The position numbers and the translations under genes are program-made. The notes under the pieces are model-generated. The model saw only the letters and a list, made by a program, of their open reading frames with translations, did not search any database and was not told the DNA's origin. Positions 41,001 to 49,559 of a DNA stretch of 64,000 bases are shown here, piece by piece (position 1 is the first letter of the stretch; the number at the start of each line of letters is the position of its first letter). The DNA lies in assembly GCA_035906055.1 (NCBI GenBank), contig JAMIFV010000021.1, positions 1-64,000 of the forward strand, given 5' to 3'. Source of the stretch: JAMIFV01 sp035906055. Lineage in GTDB: Bacteria; Pseudomonadota; Alphaproteobacteria; Rickettsiales; JABCZZ01.

Positions 41001-41888
41001 ATGATTAATACTCCAACATCCGTATCTGGCGCTTCTTCTTTTGAAGATTTGAAACATCTTAATGATCATGGGGCTGAATATTGGAGTGCACGCGACTTAC
41101 AATTACTCTTGGGATATAGTCAGTGGAGACGATTCGAAGATGCTATTGGCCGTGCACAAATGTCGTGCGAACAATCTGGAAATAAACCCAAAAACCATTT
41201 TGCCGGTGCCGGCAAAATGGTTGTTATAGGCTCCGGAAGCGCCCGTAATGTGCCAGATTTTCATTTATCGCGTTTTGCCTGTTATCTTATTGCTCAGAAT
41301 GGTGATGCCAGAAAACCTGAAATTGCGTATGCACAACACTATTTTGCAGTTCAAACCAGAAAGCAGGAATTAGACGAACAATTAGCCGCAGATAAAGAAA
41401 GAGTAGAATTACGTAAACAAACTGCTGAAGAGTTCAAAGCTTTATCTGGAGCAGCGCGTGAAGCAGGTGTTGAAAACAGAATGTTTGGCGTTTTCCATGA
41501 TGCTGGATATAAAGGGCTTTATGACGGATTAGGGAATGAGGCTATTAAAACCCGCAAAGCTATTCCTGAAAAGGAAAATTTAATGGACCGTATGAATGCT
41601 ACTGAGTTGGCCGCCAATCAATTTCGCATGACTCAAACGCGAGACAAACTTGCTCGGGAAGGCATACGTCAACAAGGGAAAGCCATCGCAATGCACGAAC
41701 ACGTGGGGCGCGAGGTACGTGATGCAATAAAGCGCATTGGAGGCGACTTACCAGAGAATATTCCGCCCGCTGAGCATATAAAGAATGTTGAGAAACGAAT
41801 TAAAGAAGCTGTACCTAAGCTTGAATTGAATGATCAGCATGCCGCTGGATTACTTGGTAATACTGCCGAAATAACTCACAATAATTAA
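41001..41888 (+). CDS. dinD: DNA damage-inducible protein D (DinD-like, BRO-N domain)
   Basis: The 295-residue protein matches DinD: YWSARDLQLLLGYSQWRRFE at 27-46, then NHFAGAGKMVVIGSGSARNV and LSRFACYLIAQNGDARKPEI, followed by a long helical region (AYAQHYFAVQTRKQELDEQL). E. coli DinD is SOS-induced and inhibits RecA filaments; orthology of function is inference. The gene is clearly AT-richer than nrdA and nrdB, between which it lies, and has a weak RBS and no evident LexA box. A 14-bp perfect palindrome lies in its coding sequence at 41193-41222. It looks acquired. Confidence 0.9.
   Translation: MINTPTSVSGASSFEDLKHLNDHGAEYWSARDLQLLLGYSQWRRFEDAIGRAQMSCEQSGNKPKNHFAGAGKMVVIGSGSARNVPDFHLSRFACYLIAQNGDARKPEIAYAQHYFAVQTRKQELDEQLAADKERVELRKQTAEEFKALSGAAREAGVENRMFGVFHDAGYKGLYDGLGNEAIKTRKAIPEKENLMDRMNATELAANQFRMTQTRDKLAREGIRQQGKAIAMHEHVGREVRDAIKRIGGDLPENIPPAEHIKNVEKRIKEAVPKLELNDQHAAGLLGNTAEITHNN
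41193..41222. repeat. Perfect 14-bp inverted repeat inside dinD
   Basis: AACCATTTTGCCGG and CCGGCAAAATGGTT are separated by TG. They encode the conserved HFAGAGKMV stretch. It may be chance from symmetric codons, or an RNA/DNA structure. Confidence 0.7.
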
Positions 41889-41907
41889 CAAACCATCAGG
41901 AGAGTTC

Positions 41908-42867
41908 ATGTCCCTTCTTGAATCCAACCCGATCTACAAGCCCTTCCACTATCCCTGGGCCTACGAAGCATGGCTCATGCAGCAGCGTATCCACTGGCTG
42001 CCCGAGGAAGTGCCGCTGGCCGACGACGTGAAAGACTGGAAAACGACGCTTAAGCCCGAGGAAAAACACCTGCTCACGCAGATATTCCGCTTTTTCACGC
42101 AGTCGGACATCGAGGTGAACAACTGCTACATGCAGCATTACGCGCGCGTGTTCAAACCCACCGAAGTGCTCATGATGCTGGCGGCGTTCTCCAACATGGA
42201 GACTATCCATATCTCCGCCTATTCACACCTCATCGACACGCTGGGCATGCCCGATACCGAATACCAGGCCTTCCTCAAATACAAGGAGATGAAGGACAAA
42301 TACGACTACATGCACCAGTTCAGCACCGACACGAAAGACGGCATCGCGCGCACGCTCGCGGCATTCGGCGCTTTCACGGAAGGGCTGCAGTTGTTCGCAT
42401 CGTTCGCGATGCTGCTCAACTTCCAGCGCTTCGGCAAGATGCGCGGCATGGGCCAGATCATCGCGTGGAGCGCGCGTGACGAAACGCTGCACACCGAATC
42501 CATCATCCGCCTGTATAAAACCTTCCTCGCGGAAAACCCCGAAGTGGACCATGAATTCCTCAAGCGCGATCTTTACAAGATATGCGACACGATCGTGGGG
42601 CTTGAAGATAATTTCATCCAGCTTTCCTTCGGCGTGGGCGGCATCGAAGGCCTCACGGCGGAAGAAGTGAAGATGTACATTCGCTACATCGCCGACCGCC
42701 GCCTCGTTCAGCTTGGGCTGGAACCGATGTACCGCATCAGCAAGAACCCGCTGCCGTGGATGGACGAAATCCTCAACGGCGTGGAACATACCAACTTCTT
42801 CGAGAACCGCGTGACGGAATACACCAAGGCCGCCACCACGGGTTCATGGGAAGATGCGTTTGCGTAG
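41908..42867 (+). CDS. nrdB: Ribonucleoside-diphosphate reductase subunit beta
   Basis: This radical-carrying small subunit is 319 residues. The iron-ligand and radical region reads METIHISAYSHL, with Glu, His three later and Tyr seven later, matching E. coli E115, H118 and Y122. It is therefore a tyrosyl-radical class Ia type rather than the Phe-bearing class Ic. Further ligands lie in SARDETLHTESI. An AGGAG precedes the ATG. It is 19 bp after dinD. Confidence 0.96.
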   Translation: MSLLESNPIYKPFHYPWAYEAWLMQQRIHWLPEEVPLADDVKDWKTTLKPEEKHLLTQIFRFFTQSDIEVNNCYMQHYARVFKPTEVLMMLAAFSNMETIHISAYSHLIDTLGMPDTEYQAFLKYKEMKDKYDYMHQFSTDTKDGIARTLAAFGAFTEGLQLFASFAMLLNFQRFGKMRGMGQIIAWSARDETLHTESIIRLYKTFLAENPEVDHEFLKRDLYKICDTIVGLEDNFIQLSFGVGGIEGLTAEEVKMYIRYIADRRLVQLGLEPMYRISKNPLPWMDEILNGVEHTNFFENRVTEYTKAATTGSWEDAFA

Positions 42868-42879
42868 GGATTTGTTTAC

Positions 42880-42959
42880 GGGGGCACGCTGCCCCCGTTT
42901 ACGCTCCGCATAAACTCCCCCTGCGGGGTCGTCGTGAAGAACTTCCTCCATGACTACGG
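42880..42959 (+). repeat. GC-rich two-hairpin repeat (copy 5)
   Basis: GGGGGCACGCTGCCCCC, then ACTCCCCCTGCGGGGTCGTC and an ACTTCCTCCATGACTACGG tail. It follows the nrdB stop by 12 bp and may also act as a transcript end. The first hairpin is identical to that of the hemW copy. Confidence 0.82.
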
Positions 42960-42974
42960 CAAGCATAGTAGATG

Positions 42975-43451
42975 CTATTTTTTCAGCACTTCGTCGGGCT
43001 TCAGCCCCTGCTTTTCCAGCAGCGCCGCGAGCATGGCATTCTGGTATTCCAGATGCTGCAGCACCAGTTCAATCTCCTGCTCGGCCTTGATGTTCACATC
43101 AAGGTCGTTCTGCGAACGGATATCGGCCTTACGCGCCTGAATATTCTGCCCCACCATGATGAGCGGCATGAGCATGATCTGGATGAGGTTTGAAATAAAC
43201 AGCCAGAATACGAAGCCCATCGGCGGGTCGAACTGGTATTGCGCGGGCGCAGCCAGGTTCCAGCCGAGCCACAGCAGCGTCCAGCCGAAAATGATGAGGA
43301 AGAAGCCGATCGTGCCCACTTTTTCCGTGATGGCACACGCAACCCTGTCCAGCCGTGTCATCTTTTCCGCCGCGATATGGCTGGCATTGCGCAAGCCCCG
43401 CTGGCGCTTCCTGAATTCCGCGAAGGAGGTGGGTTTTTTATGTTCCGTCAT
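42975..43451 (-). CDS. DUF1003 domain membrane protein
   Basis: The 158-residue protein fits DUF1003: a soluble N-terminus, two transmembrane helices (about residues 44-66 and 78-102) with GTIGFFLIIFGWTLLWLGWN and the FDPPMGFVFWLFISNLIQIM segment, then SQNDLDVNIKAEQEIELVLQ, a helical tail. Function of the family is unknown. It follows the KimA-like permease gene on the same strand, 102 bp downstream, with a heptamer-array palindrome between. Confidence 0.9.
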   Translation of the reverse strand: MTEHKKPTSFAEFRKRQRGLRNASHIAAEKMTRLDRVACAITEKVGTIGFFLIIFGWTLLWLGWNLAAPAQYQFDPPMGFVFWLFISNLIQIMLMPLIMVGQNIQARKADIRSQNDLDVNIKAEQEIELVLQHLEYQNAMLAALLEKQGLKPDEVLKK

Positions 43452-43482
43452 GCAGAGTTCTTTGGCAACAGTAGATGAATGC

Positions 43483-43547
43483 GTACTCGGTTAATCGTAC
43501 TCGGTACTCGGAGCAATACCGAGTACGCAAAACCGTGTACCGAGTAC
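43483..43547. repeat. Palindromic heptamer array (GTACTCG units) between permease and DUF1003 gene
   Basis: Units GTACTCG, GTTAATC, GTACTCG, GTACTCG are followed by a spacer of about 9 bp and complementary units CGAGTAC, GCAAAAC, CGTGTAC, CGAGTAC, all in a strict 7-bp register even where a unit is degenerate. It ends 6 bp from the permease stop codon. Confidence 0.88.
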
Positions 43548-43553
43548 AAACTC

Positions 43554-45518
43554 TTACATCCTCATAGGAAGAATGATCATGTTATGCCCCTGATTATGGA
43601 GCCTGCGCTGGATGATGTAGGAGTTCTGGTTGTAGAGATACTGGGTGAAGAAGCTCTCATTCTGGAAGATGAGCTTGCTGGAGAAGAAAACGGCCTTGGG
43701 GAAGTCGCGCAGCACTTTCTCGATCAGCTCGCCTACCCTGTCCACCACGTCGGTGCCGAAGGATACGTAGGATGTGGCCGCCATGCCGTGCGAATGGCAG
43801 TAATTCACGTAATGGTTCAGCGTGCGCTTCACGTCGCGGCGCAGGGACTGGCGGTCCTCGCGCTCCATAAAGTTGCCGGAATCCACCTCGCCCACGCTGA
43901 TGAACACGAAGTTCTTATACACGCCCGGGAACAGGCGCAGCACCCACAGTAGCGCATGCATGCCGCTGCCCAGCGAGCTGTTGACGATAAACACCGCCGT
44001 CTGCTGCGAGGGATCGAGCGAGGGAGGCGTTGCATTGGTCTTTTTCATGGCATCGGCGAATAACTCGTCTGCCAGCGCCAGTTTCTGGCGCACCTTGCCG
44101 TAGGAGCGGTGGATCGCCCAGCCGGTGAACACCAGCGCGCCGGTGATGAGCAGCGTCATCCAGCCGCCGTCATGAAATTTCTCAACCGTGGTGATGACAA
44201 GGATGCTTGCACAGACGATGAAGCCAATCGTGGCGATGGCCAGCTTGGACATCCATTGCCTGTTCTGCCTGCGGTAGCGCATCCAGTAGCGCATGAGGCC
44301 GAGCAGGGAAAGGGAGAAGGTAAGAAACACGTTGATACTGTAAAGCACCACCAGCATTCCCACATCGCCTGCGGTCACCAGCAGCGCGAGGAACGCCGCC
44401 GCGCCCATAAGGGTAATGCCGTTCTTGGTAACCAGACGGCTGGACAGCGACGAAAAGAAATGCGGCATCCACTGGTCGGACGCCATGTTGGCAAGCACTG
44501 CGGGCCCGGCAAGGAACCCGGTATTGGCTGCCACCAGCAGCAGCCCGGCTTCAAACGCCATCACGATACCCAGCGTGTAGGGCGTGATAGTGATGCCGCC
44601 GATGGTCCAGCCTTCCATGATATTGCCGAACACCACGGCGTTAAGCGTCTTGCCTTCTTCCGGCACAGCGCCCCACAACAGGTACAGCAGGATGATGCCC
44701 CCCGCCGTGAATGCCAGCGAGAAAGCGATCATCACCATGGTCATCTTGCCGGTTTTCACGCGCGGCTCGGCCAGCGTGTTGACGTTGTTGGATACGGACT
44801 CCAGCCCCGTATAGGTGCCGCCCCCCAGCGAGAACGCCTTGAGGAAGAACGACGCCACCATCAGCGCGCCCATTTCCTTGCTCATGAGGCTGGTTTCGGC
44901 AAATGCCTTGGGCATGATGGCGGGCAGGCCCTCCGCATGGGCGCCAATGCCGTAAAGGATGAGCGCCACATGCGTGATAACGAAACCCAGGAAGATGGGC
45001 ATAAGTATCTTGATGGATTCTTTCATGCCGCGCAGGTTGAGCAGCACCAGCACGAAAATCATTACGCATTTGACCGGCAGGCTGTAGCTGAGCCACTCCA
45101 CCGGCATCATGCTGAACATGGCGTCCACACCGCCCGCCACCGAGATGGCAATGGTCAGCACATAGTCGATGACGAGCGCGGAGCCGGACACAAGCCCGGC
45201 ATGCCTGCCCAGCAATGTGCTGGCCACGCGGTAACCGCCGCCGCCGCCCGGAAAAAGCTCCAGCACCTGGATGTAGGCCACGGAGATGATGAACACCGTA
45301 AAGGCGGTCGCTATGGCAAGGTAAATGCCCAGCGACGTATGGCCTTCCAGCGCCATGAACGCTTCGGCAGGGCCGTAGCAGGAAGAGGACAGACCGTCAG
45401 CGCCCAGCCCCACCCACGCAAAGAACGCCACGAGGGCGATGTTGCTGTGCGTTTGTTTGCTGAACGGATCGCGCGGCTTCCCAAGCAGGAAGTGCTTTAT
45501 CGTCTTAAAGCTGGGCAT
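43554..45518 (-). CDS. APC-superfamily permease, KimA-like potassium importer family
   Basis: The protein has about twelve transmembrane helices (residues about 25-460) and a C-terminal cytosolic domain of about 170 residues. The N-terminus KHFLLGKPRDPF, GLGADGLSSSCYGPAEA, LFPGGGGGYRVAS and FSLGGGTYTGLESVSNNVNT match the KimA/YdaO type of APC transporter, which imports potassium in Bacillus. I choose the ATG at 45516-45518 (MPSFKTIKHFL) because it matches the family start; a TTG at 45545 adds nine residues. Amino acid transport cannot be excluded. Confidence 0.85.
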   Translation of the reverse strand: MPSFKTIKHFLLGKPRDPFSKQTHSNIALVAFFAWVGLGADGLSSSCYGPAEAFMALEGHTSLGIYLAIATAFTVFIISVAYIQVLELFPGGGGGYRVASTLLGRHAGLVSGSALVIDYVLTIAISVAGGVDAMFSMMPVEWLSYSLPVKCVMIFVLVLLNLRGMKESIKILMPIFLGFVITHVALILYGIGAHAEGLPAIMPKAFAETSLMSKEMGALMVASFFLKAFSLGGGTYTGLESVSNNVNTLAEPRVKTGKMTMVMIAFSLAFTAGGIILLYLLWGAVPEEGKTLNAVVFGNIMEGWTIGGITITPYTLGIVMAFEAGLLLVAANTGFLAGPAVLANMASDQWMPHFFSSLSSRLVTKNGITLMGAAAFLALLVTAGDVGMLVVLYSINVFLTFSLSLLGLMRYWMRYRRQNRQWMSKLAIATIGFIVCASILVITTVEKFHDGGWMTLLITGALVFTGWAIHRSYGKVRQKLALADELFADAMKKTNATPPSLDPSQQTAVFIVNSSLGSGMHALLWVLRLFPGVYKNFVFISVGEVDSGNFMEREDRQSLRRDVKRTLNHYVNYCHSHGMAATSYVSFGTDVVDRVGELIEKVLRDFPKAVFFSSKLIFQNESFFTQYLYNQNSYIIQRRLHNQGHNMIILPMRM

Positions 45519-45604
45519 GGAAGGTCTATAAAAAGGGAACTGCAAATAAGCGTAAATTCCGGCGGATTATATTCAGGGCGGAATCAACTGCAATAGCGAT
45601 TATT

Positions 45605-46216
45605 TTACTGGCCGTTCAATAATTTGTTGACTTCCTCGGGCGAAAGTTCCTGCTCGGGGGGCAGTTCGGCGGGCGAAGGCGTGTCGATCAGCGAGGCCTG
45701 CGCTTCGGTAAGGGTGGTGACCGGTTTGGCGCCGCTGGGGTGCACAGGCGCAGGAGTGGCCGGTATCAGCTCGTCGAACCCGTCGCCGTGCACTTCCACG
45801 CCGGTGGGGCTGGTAACCACCGTTTCGGCCTGCGCTTCAGGCGCAGGCAGCATCTCTGCGCTGGCATTCTGCATGGCGCGTATCATCATATCGAGGTCTT
45901 CGGCGGTCACTACCGGGCTGTGCAGGCGCACCACGCCGCCCTGCCCGATGCCGTCCATCGCGTCCCCGGCGTCGGGCGCCGCCGCTTCGTTAACAAAACG
46001 CGCCTTGGGCAGCACGGATTCCCTCATCACGGCGCGGCGCTCGATGCGGATGGCGTCGCTAAGGCCGCTCATCTTGAACGCTTCATAGGCCGTGTTGGCT
46101 TTCACCTGTTTTATCTCGCCGCTTTTGGAGGTAATGGCATATTCTTCCTGACTGATGGCCACCACGTTACGGCGGCGCAACGGCAGGGATTCGAATATTG
46201 CCTGTTCTGTTGTCAT
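45605..46216 (-). CDS. Hypothetical protein
   Basis: I do not recognise this 203-residue protein. The N-terminal 70 residues look folded (LRRRNVVAISQEEYAITSKS), the rest is acidic and Pro/Ala-rich and probably disordered. It ends with LSPEEVNKLLNGQ, a short helix resembling peptide-docking motifs such as the start of FliM (LSQxEIDALL), which is suggestive only. It begins 6 bp after the PAS protein gene, so the two are likely cotranscribed. Confidence 0.75.
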   Translation of the reverse strand: MTTEQAIFESLPLRRRNVVAISQEEYAITSKSGEIKQVKANTAYEAFKMSGLSDAIRIERRAVMRESVLPKARFVNEAAAPDAGDAMDGIGQGGVVRLHSPVVTAEDLDMMIRAMQNASAEMLPAPEAQAETVVTSPTGVEVHGDGFDELIPATPAPVHPSGAKPVTTLTEAQASLIDTPSPAELPPEQELSPEEVNKLLNGQ

Positions 46217-46222
46217 AAAAAA

Positions 46223-46666
46223 TCAGAACGATTTCCATTTCATGCCGCCGACGATGTAATTCACACCGTCTTTGGTGCCCAGCGGCAGCATGCAACTGCG
46301 GCACTTGATGATCATGTGCGCGGAGTTGGTGAACTCGGATTCCTCTTCGGCGGGCTTGCCGGTATCCATCACCTTGCCGAAGCTCCTTTGCAGCGGCGGG
46401 TGGCTGGGATTGACCAGCTTTTCGGATATTTCCTGATTGGTTACGTCGCCGCCGAACGCGTCTATCAGGTCCTTGCCCAGATAGTCGTAGCGGAAGACGC
46501 GACCATTCGCGGTATTGACGGCTTTCACGAGGAAGCAGGAATCCCAGATGTCCGCAATAACGCTGATATCAATATCGTTTTCCTCGGGATAGGGCCTGCC
46601 GGAACATATGGACTCCCAGTACGTGCGCAGTTTTTCGGTAAGGCGGTTATGCTGGGTGACAGGCAT
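46223..46666 (-). CDS. PAS domain protein (PAS_5 family)
   Basis: The 147-residue protein is a single alphaproteobacterial PAS_5-type domain: LRTYWESICSGRPYPEENDI, FRYDYLGKDLIDAFGGD and a closing CRSCMLPLGTKDGVNYIVGG with two cysteines. PAS_5 proteins are widespread in alphaproteobacteria and largely uncharacterised; no kinase or output domain is attached. Upstream lies a 272-bp MITE-like element. Confidence 0.85.
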   Translation of the reverse strand: MPVTQHNRLTEKLRTYWESICSGRPYPEENDIDISVIADIWDSCFLVKAVNTANGRVFRYDYLGKDLIDAFGGDVTNQEISEKLVNPSHPPLQRSFGKVMDTGKPAEEESEFTNSAHMIIKCRSCMLPLGTKDGVNYIVGGMKWKSF

Positions 46667-46690
46667 ATGTTGTAACTATGGTTTTGTTAT

Positions 46691-46962
46691 AGGTTCAATC
46701 GGCATGTAGTTTGTATATTTTGCGATAGCGAATTTTATTCGCTCCGCAAGACGCAGTCCGCAACAGGTAGTTACTCATACCTGTAAGGGCTGCAACGCCG
46801 CGGGCGATAAAATTCGCATCGCCCTGCGGGTTGTGGTAAAAATGGGCATCTGCGTCGTCAGAAGGCTTGGGGGTATGAATAACTACCCCGTGCGCCTTCT
46901 TCCTAGCATCCCTCCCATTTTTACCGACAACAAAATGCATAAACTACATGCCGATTGAACCT
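46691..46962. mobile_element. MITE-like 272-bp element with nested inverted repeats
   Basis: Terminal inverted repeats of 32 bp (29 matching; the outer 22 bp, starting AGGTTCAATCGGCATGTAG, are perfect) enclose further inverted pairs: GCGATAGCGAATTTTAT against ATAAAATTCGCATCGC, and GGTAAAAATGGG against CCCATTTTTACC, with GGGGTA against TACCCC innermost. An 81-codon minus-strand frame (46695-46940) spans nearly the whole element. The gap 46667-47012 holds nothing else. I cannot identify a target-site duplication with confidence. Confidence 0.7.
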
Positions 46963-47012
46963 TTGCGCTCCTGACCGACTATAGCACAGTCACCGCAAGT
47001 GTGGAGCGCCCG

Positions 47013-48269
47013 TTACGCCTGCGTGCCGTTTTGCCACAAACTGTTACCCGCAAGCAACAATGAACCGCATATCAGAATTATACCACATTCATTATTTTTT
47101 ACAATGTATTCTAACCCGCTTTTAATGTTATAGGTCACCAGGCTTTCCGTGCCCAGCCTGCTAGCTGTATCACAAATAACAACAGGGGGATGGGCGGCTG
47201 CCTCATCTTCGATCGCCACCGCACAGAGGCTTTTTACATGCCGCGCCATTGGCCTCAGGAACGCTTCCACGTCCTTGGTGGCCATCATGCCGCAGATGAG
47301 GTGGACGGGTTTCTGCTGTATGCCTATCCACGCCGCAAGTTCTTCCCCTGCTCCCGGATTATGCCCGCCATCAAGCCACAACTCGAATGTTTCAGGCAGC
47401 GCTTCGGTGAGCCTGCCTTCAAGGCGCTGCAGGCGCGCAGGCCATACGGCACTGGCTACACCCTGCCTTATATGCGCATCGGTTACGGCAAACCCTTTCA
47501 GCCGCTTCGCGCAGGCAATGGCCGTGGCGGCATTGCTCACCTGATGCGCGCCGGGCAAGGCGGGCTGCATGCCGTCAACGCTGCTGATCACAAATTCATG
47601 CCCCGAACGCAGCAGCGGGGCCTGCAATAATACCGCAGCCGTTTCTATGGCGTGCAATGCTTCGGGGGCCTGCGGGCCGACAATGCAGGGCACACCGCGC
47701 TTGATGATGCCCGCCTTTTCGCCTGCTATCTCCACAAGGGTGGTGCCCAGGAACTCGGTATGGTCCATAGAGACGGGAGTTATGGCGGTGAGCAGCGGCT
47801 TTTCTATAATATTAGTGGCGTCCAGCCTGCCGCCCATGCCGGTTTCCAGCAGCACGATATCCGCCGCAGTTTCGGCAAACGCAAGGAACGCCAGCGCCGT
47901 GGTGGCTTCAAACCCGGTGACCGGATGCTGTTCGCATAAGGGTGCGATACGCTTAAGCAGCGAGAGCAGGTAATCATCATCGATATTTTTTCCCGCCAGC
48001 GTGATGCGCTCATTGAACGTGACCAGATGCGGCGAAGTGTAACGGTGCACCCTGTAACCCGCCGCTTCCAGAATGGCCTTGAGATACGCCAGCAGCGAGC
48101 CCTTGCCGTTGGTGCCCGCCACATGCACAACGGGCGGCAGTTTTGTGTGCGGATTGCCCAGCGCTTCCAGCAGCACATTTACCCTGTCGAGCGCGAGGTC
48201 GATCATCGGTATGCGTTTATGCGCCACCTGCACCAGCAATTCTTCTATCGCGGTGTTGGGATGCTTCAT
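47013..48269 (-). CDS. folC: Bifunctional folylpolyglutamate synthase/dihydrofolate synthase
   Basis: FolC adds glutamate to dihydropteroate and then to folates. The 418-residue Mur-ligase-type protein has HVAGTNGKGSLLAYLKAIL (ATP P-loop and omega loop), YTSPHLVTFNERITL, ETGMGGRLDATNII and a C-terminal domain with LDGGHNPGAGEEL. The start codon overlaps the folP stop by four bases, so translation is probably coupled. Confidence 0.97.
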   Translation of the reverse strand: MKHPNTAIEELLVQVAHKRIPMIDLALDRVNVLLEALGNPHTKLPPVVHVAGTNGKGSLLAYLKAILEAAGYRVHRYTSPHLVTFNERITLAGKNIDDDYLLSLLKRIAPLCEQHPVTGFEATTALAFLAFAETAADIVLLETGMGGRLDATNIIEKPLLTAITPVSMDHTEFLGTTLVEIAGEKAGIIKRGVPCIVGPQAPEALHAIETAAVLLQAPLLRSGHEFVISSVDGMQPALPGAHQVSNAATAIACAKRLKGFAVTDAHIRQGVASAVWPARLQRLEGRLTEALPETFELWLDGGHNPGAGEELAAWIGIQQKPVHLICGMMATKDVEAFLRPMARHVKSLCAVAIEDEAAAHPPVVICDTASRLGTESLVTYNIKSGLEYIVKNNECGIILICGSLLLAGNSLWQNGTQA

Positions 48270-49057
48270 GCCAAGGCACCCAGCGTATCCAGCATAAGCC
48301 GGTGCGGCTTCACATCATGCACGCGCAAATAATCCATCCCCTGTAGCGCGAGGTAAGCGGAAAGGCTCAGCGTCGCCGTGTCCCTGTCGCGCATATCATC
48401 ACCCGCCAGCGCCTTCAGGAAGGATTTTCGCGAATGGCCGATGAGCACCGGCACTTCCCAGTCGAGGAACCCGGCGCAACGGCGGATAAGCTCCAGCGAT
48501 TGCTCCGCCGTCTTGCCAAAACCGATGCCCGGATCAAGGATAACGCGGTCCTGCGTTATGCCCGCCTGCGTCGCTTCCTGCAATGTGCGGTTTCCCCATG
48601 CCACCACTTCCCGCACGGGGTCGCAGAACTCCGGCAATGTCACGTTTTTATCGGCAGGAACGGCCAGCGAATGCATCAGCACGAGAATAGCCTCGCCGTA
48701 AGGCTTAACAGCGCGCAGCATTTCCGGCGTGCCGCCGCTGACGTCGTTTATCCAGCCAAACCCCGCATCCAGCGCGCGGACGGCGTTTTCGGGATGGAAG
48801 GTGTCCATGCTGAACACAACAGAAGAAGCCCTTGTGCCCAACGCCTGCGAAAGAGGCGCAATGCGCCGCCATTCTTCCTCTGCGCTGAGTATCTGCGCAC
48901 CGGGGCGCGTGGACTGGGCGCCGATATCAACAACCGAAGCACCCGCTTCCGCCATCTGGTCTATCTCAGCAAGCAATGACTTCACATCGCGCCCATACCT
49001 GCCATCACCCGAGAACGAGTCCGGTGTCAGGTTGAGTATGGCTACGATGTCAGTCAA
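48266..49057 (-). CDS. folP: Dihydropteroate synthase
   Basis: FolP joins p-aminobenzoate to hydroxymethyldihydropterin diphosphate; it is the sulfonamide target. It is a TIM-barrel with LNLTPDSFSGDG at the N-terminus, DIGAQSTRPGA and a C-terminal IGHSRKSFL segment. I choose a TTG start at 49055-49057 (reading TDIVAILNLTPDSF), because GGAGG lies 6 bp upstream and it overlaps the folK stop; the longer frame adds non-homologous sequence. The protein is 263 residues. Confidence 0.95.
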   Translation of the reverse strand: MTDIVAILNLTPDSFSGDGRYGRDVKSLLAEIDQMAEAGASVVDIGAQSTRPGAQILSAEEEWRRIAPLSQALGTRASSVVFSMDTFHPENAVRALDAGFGWINDVSGGTPEMLRAVKPYGEAILVLMHSLAVPADKNVTLPEFCDPVREVVAWGNRTLQEATQAGITQDRVILDPGIGFGKTAEQSLELIRRCAGFLDWEVPVLIGHSRKSFLKALAGDDMRDRDTATLSLSAYLALQGMDYLRVHDVKPHRLMLDTLGALA

Positions 49058-49559
49058 CTCTGTCCTCCAGCATTTCCATGCTGTGTATCCATGCCCCGGC
49101 AAGCTGTTTCGCCGTCTTGCCTTTATGCTCACCCGTTACGGGGTAAACCCATTCAGGCTCAATGTCCGCCAGCGGCACCAGCGCGAAATCGCGCACCAGC
49201 AGCCCGGCATGGGGAATTATCAGTTCGGGCGTGCTCACCACTTCATTGCCATAGACAAGGATGTCGATGTCGATCTCGCGCGGGCCCCAATGCCCCCTGT
49301 CCTGCCTGCCGATGGTCTTCTCCATCAGCTTCACCTGCTCCAGCAGGCTTTCGGGTTCAAGCCTGGTTTCGCCGGAGACGGCCATATTGAAGAACGGGAT
49401 GTCCCATTCCCTGGGCGCACCCTGCGGCAACAATGCCAGCGATTCATACACCGGCGAACAGCGCATGGAATTCACCACCGTACTCAGCAGCGCCTTGCCC
49501 TGGCGCAGATAGCCAAGCCGGTCGCCCAGATTAGAGCCAAGCCCAAGGACTACTAACAT
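49050..49559 (-). CDS. folK: 2-amino-4-hydroxy-6-hydroxymethyldihydropteridine diphosphokinase
   Basis: FolK transfers pyrophosphate from ATP to hydroxymethyldihydropterin. The 169-residue protein starts MLVVLGLGSNLGDR at the ATG 49557-49559, which overlaps the folB stop. It has SPVYES, the GPREIDIDIL signature near residue 95 and PELIIPHAGLLVRDFAL. The longer frame to 49643 has no homology. Confidence 0.96.
   Translation of the reverse strand: MLVVLGLGSNLGDRLGYLRQGKALLSTVVNSMRCSPVYESLALLPQGAPREWDIPFFNMAVSGETRLEPESLLEQVKLMEKTIGRQDRGHWGPREIDIDILVYGNEVVSTPELIIPHAGLLVRDFALVPLADIEPEWVYPVTGEHKGKTAKQLAGAWIHSMEMLEDRVD

Noticed and set aside
46695..46940. 81-codon frame inside the MITE-like element
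   Set aside because: Not called as a gene because it is wholly inside an inverted-repeat structure; kept as an observation in the findings.
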